Shown: in pieces, positions 37,421 through 47,800 of the stretch | How positions within the stretch are numbered: the first letter of the stretch is position 1 | Layout: each line of letters begins with the position of its first letter | From: Penelope pileata | Lineage: Eukaryota; Chordata; Aves; Galliformes; Cracidae | DNA length: 64,000 bases | Direction: 5' to 3' | Assembly (NCBI GenBank): GCA_013396635.1 | Contig: WBMW01003831.1 | Span: forward strand, 376,705 to 440,704 | Notes under the pieces: generated by a model | What the model was told of the DNA's origin: nothing | What the model saw: the letters and a program-made list of their open reading frames with translations, nothing else | Database searches by the model: none | Translations under genes and position numbers: made by a program

Positions 37421-37960
37421 GGTTGCTTTGAAAGTAGCACCTCCTGTTTATTTCCATGAAAACTACAAGGAAGAGCACAAAAACATTATTTGAAAGAGCA
37501 AATTCTCAGCTACAAAACACTATTTTTCAACATAGTCACTACCGTTAGCCATGCATTTTCAACAGTGATGAACAAGAGCCTGCATGCTGCGCTTGTAAAA
37601 ATGTGCACCAGTGGAAGTGCCCCACTGTCACTGTCACCACTGCTGAAACGCACTACCCATGACCTCACTGTGCTCACATCCACTGCTTGGTCTCCAGAAA
37701 CATTCTGCAAGCATCGACGAATGTCAATGGATGCCATTTTTTCTACATGGAGGAATTCAATTCCCCACCTTTGCTTCATTGCACTTCCATGTCAGACACC
37801 ATTTTGTCAGACTGCCCCACTGGTGCCATCTGTCACACAGCAACAAAATGGAATGGAATATTGATGGGAAGGTTCAACTTCGACTGCAATACCACTGACA
37901 TCCACCTCTGACATCGTGCAGCAACATAATAAAATAGGAGGCATTACTTTTGAAGTAGCC
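37421..37960 (-). mobile_element. Internally deleted mariner element (Galluhop-like)
   Basis: About 540 bases bounded by imperfect terminal inverted repeats. The left end reads 'ggttgctttgaaagtagcac' (37421-37440); the reverse complement of the right end reads 'ggctacttcaaaagtaatgc' (37941-37960). Both continue into a 'ctcct(g/a)ttt' block. TA stands just outside the left end (37419-37420), but the right flank is TT, so the target duplication has decayed. On the minus strand the frame 37779-37510 begins with a mariner transposase N-terminus: 'KQRWGIEFLHVEKM' and 'VDVSTVRSWVVRFSSGDSD' are typical of the helix-turn-helix region. After about 55 residues the sequence jumps to the C-terminus, readable in another frame at about 37595-37500 (Phe-Tyr-Lys-Arg... 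and Gly-Ser-Asp-Tyr-Val-Glu-Lys), broken by two stops. The catalytic D,D34D region is missing. Full mariners are about 1.2-1.3 kb, so roughly half is deleted. The usual start codon is also followed closely by a stop. This is a dead, non-autonomous copy. Confidence 0.8.
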
Positions 37961-39160
37961 TTCGTAGTTTGTGCTGTGTACCTAGGATTACTTTCAGAGA
38001 CAATACTTCTGGATGCACCAGGCCAACTTCAAGGCTTCCTGCATCAAACATCATCAGTTCCCCTTCAAGAAACCCACAGTGACAGAGGAGACTTGCTATC
38101 ACTTTGGACTACTCCCAGTTCTTGCCAGCTGCTGACAACCTGTTCAGGGTTGGGCATCATTACTATAGGTCTGATTGAGACAAAGGTCCGTGAGATTGGC
38201 CACCTTGTCTCATTAGATACCTCCACAGAAAATATCAGTAGGCTCGTACAGATACATGTAGCACGTGTGTTCTCCAGACATCCAGGCAAACTAATGAAAT
38301 ATATTAATATCCTCCACAAATACCTCAATCAAAGAGAGTGTGACTCTTCCCTTTTATAAACCCCAAGGAGAAGACTCAGAGGAAAAACAACTATACCAAG
38401 CATCTGCAAAAGGGCAGTTATCTGAAGCCCTGCTTTGTGCCATGGGAGCTGGGGTTCTTTTTGTACCTCAAATACTGGCAGCCAAACACTTTTCAGCACC
38501 TGGACAAATTCTGCTTACCACCTCTGACAGTGTGTCATGTGCCATATCAAGACAAACACAGGTCTGACTTCCTGCTTGTTCTCAGCAGAGCATGTGTTCA
38601 GCTAGCTGACCACAAGATGACAAACCTGGGGAGAAAAACTGGACACGTCATTGTTGCCTTCTGCCTCCTGTATAACTTGTGCCATGCCATCAATAAACCA
38701 CCCATAGGCCAGGTCAACAAAAAGTACTATCTGTCTTTGTCCCTCTCCTCACACACCCTTCACAGGCAGTATCCCTTTCCAGCACCACCATCAGCCACAC
38801 AGGATGCACACAGCTTTCTTTCCAACACTTCTCCAGCCACACAGCGCTTCAGCACCAAAGCTATCAAGTATATTCGTAAGACCCAAGATTTCCAAGAATC
38901 TTCACCATGGCTATTGCTCCCCCACTTCCTTCCTCCCACCTACTCATCTACTTCTTTAAATTGTATCCCCACATCATCACCCTCTTTTCTTAACCACTGC
39001 TATACAGAAATCTGCCCACCTACTGCCCTACAGTCTGTCCAGTCTACAACAGGCCATGGACATCCCAACAGCACAGTGCTATTGCACATCAGTTTTACCA
39101 TCAAAATACACTCTCTTGCATACAAAAGTCTCAGTAGTAGCAAACATGGGAAATAAATAC
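37961..39160 (+). other. Unusually open, C-rich region beside the mariner; unrecognised
   Basis: Three + strand frames (37916-38359, 38340-38567 and 38437-39156, the last 239 codons) cover this stretch almost continuously, overlapping by shifts of frame. That is unusual for DNA of this base composition in this window. The + strand has far more C than G. The 239-codon frame contains 'HVIVAFCLLYNLCHA' at about residue 69, with 'LSRAC' about 20 residues before it. This order is faintly like the C-terminus of PIF/Harbinger transposases (LSRAR ... V..ACC.LHN.C), but no catalytic motif is visible. The last 130 residues are Ser/Thr/Pro-rich low-complexity sequence. It could be a decayed transposon or retrocopy with frameshifts, or chance openness from biased composition. 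I do not call a gene. Confidence 0.25.
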
Positions 39161-41807
39161 ATAAAATAAAAAGAAGACTTGCTCATCAGCTTACCCACAG
39201 CTGCGTCCTGTTGGGTCCTGCAGGGTCAGTCTGCAGGGCTGGGGCCTCGTCTACTTCAACTAGCATCTTCCAGGCTCTTCATTGGCCTCAGGTGTCTCTC
39301 CTAAACCAAGCAAGCACTTTGATGAGAAGGCTCCTGGCTTTTGAATCTGTGCTTCTGTTTCAGGCCTGTCATGGGGGCAGGACTGAGTGGCCAGGGCAGA
39401 AATGTCCCTCTGAGGGAAGAAGCACACTACTCTGCAAAGTCAAAACTGCCAGCCTGCAGGCCCACCTCACCCAAATAGCCTCCACCTCTGCCTGTCTACA
39501 AGAGCTGATTCCCACCTCCCCTCTCACTCCAGGGGCAGGAGCTCACAGGAGGATGTGAGGTACTCCTTCAAACATCACTTGGAGGGGCAGTGGCCTCTGG
39601 AGATAGTCCCAGGCAGGAACATGCTGGGTCCAAGGGGTCAAATGTGATATTTCACTGTGTCATTGGAAAGGTCCCAGGAGCAAACTGTCCTCTTGGGTTT
39701 TCTTTTTAAGGGAATCTGTTGATTCAGATAGGAGTCTAGAAGCAATTTGGTACAAGGAAACAAGGAGGAAGCAGACTGTACATTCCCCCTCCTCCCACTG
39801 CATCATCTATGAAACTAAGTTAATGACACGATCTTCCTGAAGAGGAGGAGTGGTTGAAAGGGTTAAAAAGAGGCAGAACAATAAACTCCAAAAGAAATTT
39901 TTAAAAATCTTTTTTCAAATATATGAACATGTATTAAGAGATATAGACAATAATTACATGGCTATTAAACTGAGTTATTTAAACATGAACGGAGTGCTTG
40001 GCAAATTAACACAGAGAACAATACTGCACTGGCAGCTCAAATTATAATGGGATTTAATAGGATTTTCCTACCCGTAATTCTTCTGAACCCAAGAAAGGCT
40101 GATTAAAAAGTTGTAGATGTGTAGAAGGTGGCTTCTGAGAGAATACAAAACATTTCTGTGTTCTGAAAAATAAGCCTCGAGGATGTAACAACACATGAAA
40201 AATTCCTTTAGCTGTGCCTCTTCTCAGCACAGTTTGGAGGACCTGAGGCTTCCCCAATGGCAGCTGCTCCTTGTGCACCCACCTTGACAAAGGAATATAT
40301 ATTTGTCCTATCTTGCTTCATTTCCACATGTATTCTCCTCCTGTGGCTTTCCTGGCAGCTCTCTCTTATTTGGTCCTGCACCCCACCGTATCAACACAGA
40401 CACAGTGAGTTCCCAGGCCAGTGCACTTAGAGAACAGGCAATGCTGTCAGAAGCAGAAGCATCACTACCCTGGGCAGCTCATGATCTTGATCTCAGCAGG
40501 CTGCCACAGTGTTTGAGGCAGGCATGCAGGGAGGACAGAGAGAGATGGGCAAGTGAAAAATAAGTAAGAAGTACGTGAAAAGGCTGAGCTAAGGCTCCTG
40601 AAAATTCCCTGAAAAATTAGAAACAAGCAGATTTTGCAACATTAAAGGAGCAAGTGTGGCTTATGGGGATGTGCACATAAGGACCATGCACGTGTGTGTG
40701 CCCACACAGTGGTGGGGTAGATGCACAAGTACATTTGTGTGAGTAGCAATAGCCTCCTGGTTCCACTTTAATACCATATGGAAAGTAAAGCAAGTGATGA
40801 AATACACATTTCTGTGCGTGGAAACTGGCAAAACAGAATGAACCTGTACAGATTCCATGCAATTCTTCACATTTAACGGAGCTATTAGATTAGATAGAGA
40901 TAGATGCAAGTTGAGAAATACAGCAGACAGAAGCCACCCAGTAGCATTCAGAGAAATCAACACTCATGAAAAATGCCAACATCCTGGACTAAACATCTTG
41001 TTAGAAGTGATTGAATCCCTAACAGCTGTGGCAAAATGCAATCACTTGCAAGTGTTACTGGTGGATAAGCAATGTTATCTTGCTACTGATGCTATTTATG
41101 GCAGCACCCACAACATCTTTGCTTCTCTCCAAGCATATTGTTCTCCGAAGAGCCTGCTACAACTCTCATGTGGCTGTGAAAGTACAACCATTTTCTATGA
41201 TAGTACAAGTTACTGTGGGCTTCAAAGACCAAAAGGATCCAAGCTGTGTGAAAGCACTGTTAAACAATTCAAGGATTACAACTGCATAAGGGATATAAAA
41301 GTAATCTAATCCCCACACTAGAAGCATGACTTACCCATTGGACAATAAGATTTTTAATGACAAAAAGCATGCTTGAATTTGAATTCATACTTGAATTTGT
41401 AAAAACACTAGGGTATTCCATATTTGCAGTAAAGTTTTATTTATTTTTTTATTACTGTTACAGTTTTTGTGGGCAATAAAATAATCAAATACTTCTGGGA
41501 ATAAAAAGTAATAAGGGAAAGCTTAGAGATTTAGAGAACAATATTTCAGGAATTTTGCCTCAAATAACCAGGTCTTTTATTTTTGGTGGTGCACCTAGAG
41601 TATGCACAAGAAAAAATGCTAGTGTTCTGTCAAATAAAAAGAAACATCTTTCTCATTGAGACCGTGTCTGTCACACTTTCAAAGGTTCTAAAAATCAATG
41701 CCTTTGTTTGTCATTTTAATTCAATGTAACAATAGCTGTCAAAACTGCTCACTTTGCTTGCTTGTGACAAATTTACTGAAATTATGCAGCATGAGCCAAA
41801 TAACATA

Positions 41808-41905
41808 GCACCAGATCCTCCAGCTTTTATTTCACTCTGCTCTAGGCAGTATTCCTACTGGTTTTTGCATGAGTTTTGCCTGAATAAGGGCTGAAAGTCT
41901 CAATT
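41808..41905 (+). repeat. Ancient dispersed repeat, 'gaagtcaatgg' family
   Basis: The blocks 'agcaccagatcctccagctt' (about 41808-41827), 'ggcagtattcctactggttt' (41846-41865) and 'gagttttgcctgaataaggg' (41871-41890) give the order 'gccagatcctcagct...ggagttttgcctgaataagg' seen in sauropsid copies. This is the clearest example of the family in the window. Confidence 0.45.
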
Positions 41906-42447
41906 TTGAACATCAGACAGTTTTAGCAATGAAGAGTCACAGAAATCCCATTTACAAAGCATGTTGGGTGACTGGAATGGTGCTGCCTGCAAATTTTATC
42001 TCTGAAACGCCAGGCTTATTTCTGACAGAGTGTTGCAAAATACAAACTAACTACATCCTTGATGAAATTCCCTTGAGGTCCTTGAGGTCACCCCCAGGAT
42101 TAAACACTGCCTGACCTTACATGTTCAGAGTTCAGAAGCATTGTATTATGACGCCTACTACGCCTTTGGAGATGTTAGTCTGTTCCACTAAAAACAAAGA
42201 TTTTAGATCTCATCCCTCATGGGAAGAGCCTTGATGAAGCAACCCTCTGTTATTACCTTGTCCAGAGACTCTACATGACCGTGCTTTATCCTTCTGGCAA
42301 TAGAGACAAAATAGATAAAGCTATCACTCAAGTGCAGTCTTGAGTAATGGCTACATTTTCCATCACTTAAAATGATGTTCTGATGCATTTAATAAGGAAA
42401 ACATGTTGGGAGCTTTGTACTGTGAACAGGTTGGGTGACAGATCATG

Positions 42448-42615
42448 AAGGCAGTGGTTAGAGCAAAGGACTTGTCTCAGCTGCTCTTTTTAGTCTTCTC
42501 TGTGCTACTGACTTGTCCTGCGATTTGAAGAAGCCTTTTATGAAACTAGAGTCCCTCACCTAACTACTCTGCCACTGCCTTTCTGCATCTGTGAAGAGGA
42601 GACTGTAGCAGTTTA
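42448..42615 (+). mobile_element. MIR / CORE-SINE-like copy
   Basis: The run 'gaaggcagtggttagagcaa' (42448-42467) matches the 5' A-box region of MIR ('agtggttaagagca'). Further on, 'gtgctactgacttgtcctgc' stands for the 'ctgtgtgacctt' block, and 'tttctgcatctgtgaagagg' (42580-42599) for 'tttcctcatctgtaaaatgg'. About 170 bases, collinear but with insertions. Confidence 0.45.
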
Positions 42616-43263
42616 TCATGTCAAAACACTTGTACAGCCTGGGATAAATGCTGCTAAGTATTAGCAGCTGTGGTAGAAAATCAATGCAATGCATCTTTTT
42701 GAACATGTACCCATAAGTTGTTTCATGAGGATGTGTTATACTTCTGTAAATAAACACATCTGTGTAGATGCTGGACTTGGTAAGACCAGAGAACATGAAA
42801 AATCAGATGAGTGTAGCTTCTCTGACTGGAGCCCTTATGGCAGCTCTGTGGACAGTCTCCTCCCTGCGTTTTTACTCAGGGAATTATTTCTAACTTGGCA
42901 TCCCGAAGTCAGTCCTGGATTCCAACCTGAAAAAAAGCAGAGTTAGGCAGACACACACCAGCCTCCTTCAAGCATTGAGAGTATTGCGCATGTGATAAAG
43001 GGCTGGATAAAACTGTGGCAACAGTCTGCTATCTTTCATGGTTCAAAAAAACAAACCACAAAGGCAATTCAACAAAGTCCTCTTTGTTCCTGAATAGAAC
43101 CAACAAAATGAAAGGAATCTGGTGGAAGAGAGAAGGCAAGAAAAGGTTTGCTGCAGGCAGCAAGTACAGACAGAATCATCTTTGCCGGCTCTTCTGACAG
43201 AGCAAGTGCATGATTATCACATGAGCCTCTCAAAGACAGGAATTAAAGGGGCTGTCACATTGC

Positions 43264-43458
43264 TTAAGCTGCACCGAGGTCGAAGGAGTTCGGACTAACC
43301 GAGGTCAGCCACACGTGGCCCGGGAAGCAGGGGTCTCTTGTTTTCTGAGCAACAATTGTTCGATTTGATAAAAATAGATGCCTGAAGCCTGTGATGGCTT
43401 GTAAAGCTGTCCCTTTAGGCTGGATTCCCACAATGTGCAGTATATCATCATCAGCTCT
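43264..43458 (-). other. Candidate terminal exon on the minus strand (unproven)
   Basis: Read on the minus strand, a good acceptor with a pyrimidine-rich TGTTCTTTTCAG ends at 43459. The frame that follows is open for about 64 residues (Arg-Ala-Asp-Asp-Asp-Ile...) until a TAA at 43264-43266. I do not recognise the peptide. No polyadenylation signal is obvious close downstream. It may be a terminal exon of an unseen minus-strand gene or a chance open stretch. Confidence 0.12.
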
Positions 43459-44783
43459 CTGAAAAGAACAGAACCACAATGAGGGCGGTCAGATGGTCAC
43501 TAGAAACAAGCACAGAAGGCAAAACACACAGCAGAGGTCACCACCCCTCTCCATTACCCCCTGAACGACCAAGGGGAAAAAATAACAGATCTGAAATAGT
43601 GGTGCACAAGCATAATAAAATGGAAATGTAAACAGGTGTCAGCAACATGATTGCAGGGGAGCCTGCTGTTTGAATCTCTTCCATACATTACCTCATGAAT
43701 CGTGTCCCAGAGACCCCTCCTTGCAGGTTGCCAGTGGTGCCAGAGCTACTGAAGAATGCCCCTGTGCTAAAAATAGTGCCTATTCTCTCCCATGGCCTCT
43801 GTCCTCTTTCAGCTTCCACTTCACATGACTCAGCTCTAAAAGGAGCACTGACCTCGTCTCACCAGGAACATCAAACTTCTCCACAGTTCTGATGAACGTT
43901 TTGCTGAAAGTGGACAAAGAAACAAACAGATCAGCTGTGTAGCCATGTGTAGCATGTGTCTGGACCCGTTCTGAGACTCTTGTTTGAAAGCAAAACTGAT
44001 GTTCCTCTTCTTCAGCGTGCAGGCACAGAGAAGCAGGCACTTTTTTTCAGCAACTGCCTTTGGGTCAGGTCAGCAGAAAAACACTGTATAATCTTCACCA
44101 TCGTCATCACTTTGGCATACAACCAGGCTCAGAATGCCTCTGTGCTTTCTGTTACATAGCACAGATTAAGTAATTTTCTCTGCCCAGAAAACTGATATTC
44201 ACCTTTGTATCCCATTTCTGAATCAGGATTTTCTATCTTGAGATTATTTGTGACAACAATACCAAGATTTTAAAATCTTCTACAAATAAAGGCTGTTCTC
44301 ACCTTCATTCCTCAGACCATAAGACCACATCTGCCTGGTAAACAAACAAAGTATATGTGATACAGACAGTGAATATAATGGGATTTGCAAGTATCACTCT
44401 GTCACACCTTTTTATTCACTAAAATAAATCCTGAGATCAAGCGAAATAGGGAGAACTGCAGGATCCCCACAGGATTTTCACAGATATGTTCAAGCTGATA
44501 GTGAAGAATGAACCTGAGTAAACAAGTCCTTAGGTAAGCTCAATTCTCTTTTACAACCTGGTAATGACTATGTGTTTACCTGTCCTTGAGGAAAGAGCCT
44601 CTACTGCAGCTTATCAAATCCAGAGGGACTCCCATTGTCTTCAGTGAGGTCTGGGTCAGAAGTCAAACTGAAAACTCCAAACACACTATCTGTGCATCAT
44701 CGTTTGACAGGCTTTAAACTGGAACTGATGTTCAATGTCCAGCATGCTGTAATACACAGCAACGAAGTACACAGCAGTGTAAT

Positions 44784-44858
44784 GGTCCTGGGCAACTTGC
44801 TCAGGGGTTTGGACCAGATGGACCCAGGAGTCCCTTCCAACCTCAGCCATTTTGTGAA
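44784..44858 (+). mobile_element. CR1 LINE 3' tail, short and internally deleted
   Basis: The + strand reads 'gtcctgggcaacttgctcag', then 'gggtttggaccagatgg', then 'gtcccttccaacctcagcca' and 'ttttgtga'. These are the last landmarks of the CR1 3' UTR in sense orientation, with the middle segment missing. It is one of the few + strand CR1 copies here. Confidence 0.7.
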
Positions 44859-47800
44859 TAGCACATAACTGCCTTTTGTATTAGTTTATATCCTTTTAAT
44901 CCAATTTTACTGCATTTTTCCTGCTCTATTGTAAAGCTTGAGACAGTACTGGTGCTGTGTACCTTCGTGGGTGGAGAAGGAGATGCCAAGGCCTTTTATT
45001 TGTCTGTATGTGTACAATTTTAGGCCTGATAAAGGACAACTGTCCCCACTGATGCTACTCTGCAGGGTTCCAAAGGAAGCAACACAGAGTGAATTGCCAA
45101 AGCCAGCATCCTCAATGCTGGTGAAGGGGATGGGTAAGTCCTCAGACACTGGAATTTGGTCTGTCTGATGCAGCTGGCATGCTGCGTGCTTTTTGGTGGG
45201 AAGGAAGACGAGGAGCAGGCACTCCAATCACATACAGCCTGGGGGAGGTGAGGGGCTTGTGCTCATTACTTGTGTTCATTACTGACCTCCTGGTCACTGA
45301 AAAAGCTGCAACCCACCAAGCAGCAGGATTCTTTGTCAAGCATTCTCTACTGAAAATATTCTGGTTTTCTCCATAAGGAAATTTATTCTTGTATCTCTGA
45401 AGTGATGGGGAGTAATGTGGAGTTCAGTTTCTGTGTGTTGTCACCAGCTCCTCATCTCAGCATGCCTTGCTGGTAACTTACCCACCCATTGCAATAATGC
45501 ACCCTTGGTCTTTCACACCATGTTAAAGAAAATAATCAACAGAGTATTTAAACCATGTTTGGCTTGAGTTCAGTTTTCAATTGAGTGCAGTAATAAAACG
45601 AAACCCTAGCAGTTCTACTTCACCACAGCTAGCCTTGCTCAATGTCTAGTGTTAAGATAAATTATGTTTTCCAGTGTGTAGGATGAAATAAGAGTTGGTA
45701 TCACAGCAGGATGAGTTTGTCAAACACTACTTACATTAAATAGAAAATCTTTCTTTTTTCATATAAGGAAGGATTTTGAAAGCAGATATCCAGGCTGATG
45801 TTGGGGATACATTATCTGGGGCCATGATTCATGATCCATGTAGCCACACTTTCTCAAACAGCTGTTAACAGGAACAGAATTTTTTTTCTTCTGAATGTTA
45901 TATGACCAAATTGAGTTCTACAACTTCATTTGCAGTCATCTCTGCTCATTGTTCTTTTTTTCCAAGTATTCCTTGGCATGGTTTAAGAACTACTGAAGTA
46001 TTTAATAGCTGTTTAAAAGTAACAGCTATAACTACTTACACTAGACATAAATAGAAGATGACTAAATGGGTCATTACCTTTACAAGTGTTTATGGAGAAG
46101 GATTTAAGAGAAAAAAGATTAGAGATCCAAGTGTTCCATCATTCTCTGTGTTTTAAAGGAGAAATCAGAGAAGGTTTGAAAGTTAGGTACAGGATAGAAA
46201 TATTCAAATAAAAAGATAAATATACTGTTAGAGAGAAATTTCCTTTAGCTCAGTCCTTGGAAAAGTCAAGCCACTTCTGGAGTTGTTTAGGTAGGGTTTC
46301 TTGGTTCTAACATCCTGAGTATGAGCATTTTAATCATGATTCCAGATCACAACAAGATGCTAGATGTGGAAAAACTGTATTTTCCCTTCAGACAGAGAAA
46401 GGAATGCGAAAGGTATAGGACAAAGCGTCTCTCATCCCTTGAGATCTATCCAGGATCTTAAGAAATCAATGGAAATCTTTCCATTGAGTTCAACGTGCTC
46501 TGGATCACATCTGTTTAGAGCTTGCTTTATTGTCAATCCCTTCTTCCCCACTCTGTTGCTCAATTTGCTTTCTGCTGATGTTGGGATCTTTTTTTTCCAG
46601 ATATTAATAAATCTGTATAATCTCTGGCCTCTAGCTGAGCCTTTCTTCTATGTCACACTGTTTCACTGTATGCGTGACTGCATTGTTGAAGGTTGCTCTG
46701 GAAATTACTCATAAAAATGAATGCCTGGTCATACCACAACGGTCAATATGTGTAGGTTGCAGCATCCCCCCTGTGGGCCATTGTAGCACATCATAAAATC
46801 TCATTTCCAGGAAAGTTTCAAAACTTTTATTTTCTAAGGAACGTTAATTATCAGAATCCAAATGACCTGTCCCATTTCTCCATCCACTTCCTCTCTTTCT
46901 CTCCTCATCAGATGTGGTTAGATTGGAGGAAACTGGCAACAGATTACTTTTCAGGCTCCTGGTTTGAAGTCTCTGGTTTCATATCAATGTCAGATGAAAT
47001 GTTTAAAAACAGCAAGACTCATGAGCCTAATGCCCAAACCAATATTTGTATGTGATCATGTCCCCATTGTTAAATTTTTGAACAACAGCTGATTTACAAG
47101 TCTGACACTTAGGCAGACATGTGCTTTGGCATTCTACAGGCTTCCCAAGACTCATGCCCTCCAGCACTGCTTATTGACCTCTCCTTCTAACACAGGACTC
47201 TGAGGCATCATCACAATGGCCAAACCACTCTGGACCTACATGGTTGTAAAAACACAAGTTATACCCCCATCTGAGTTTCCAGTGATACATTTTTTCACTG
47301 GCAGGTTATATTCTGCTGAGACAAAAAAATTTTGGAGGTACTTACCAGTTCCTATGGAGCTCTTATCTAGGAAAGGTTCTCATACCCAGGATGAGACTTG
47401 AAATACATCAAAGAGAACAAAAACTCTCACCCCTCCCAGACAATCATCTGACACTGACTGATGACATGGGAATCCAGATTTCAAGTTTCTGTTCTGCAAC
47501 ATGTCTGAATGTCAGAATCCTGCATCTCAGGCAAGCTTTCTCGCTGCCAGACTGTCACTTATTCCGAACAGCTTCTTCAGTTTCTCCTGTTGAACCTGTT
47601 TCACGTTGTATAAATAATTAAACATTAATTGGAACAAGGACTCAAATTCAGACTGCCTATTGGACTGTTGCATCGGTCTTTCTCCATACTAGCGGGTAGG
47701 TAACTGTTTGTACAAACTTGCTAAGTTGCAGAGCAACAGAAGTTCCTGAGGGGGTCCCAAAAACTCAAAAAGAAAAGACTTGTGCTAAAATCATTTAGTA

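Larger units (their letters stand above)
39161..44783. other. Gene-poor stretch without recognisable coding sequence
   Basis: Short frames only; the longest (40857-41309 +, 150 codons) has no recognisable domain. The stretch contains one ancient repeat copy (41808-41905), a MIR-like piece (42448-42615) and a candidate minus-strand exon (43264-43458). The rest is ordinary AT-rich DNA. Confidence 0.5.

Noticed and set aside
45066..45133. 68-base interval between CTGCAG and TGG|GTAAGT, a possible mini-exon
   Set aside because: Very short and only one reasonable site pair. Such pairs arise often by chance in long DNA.
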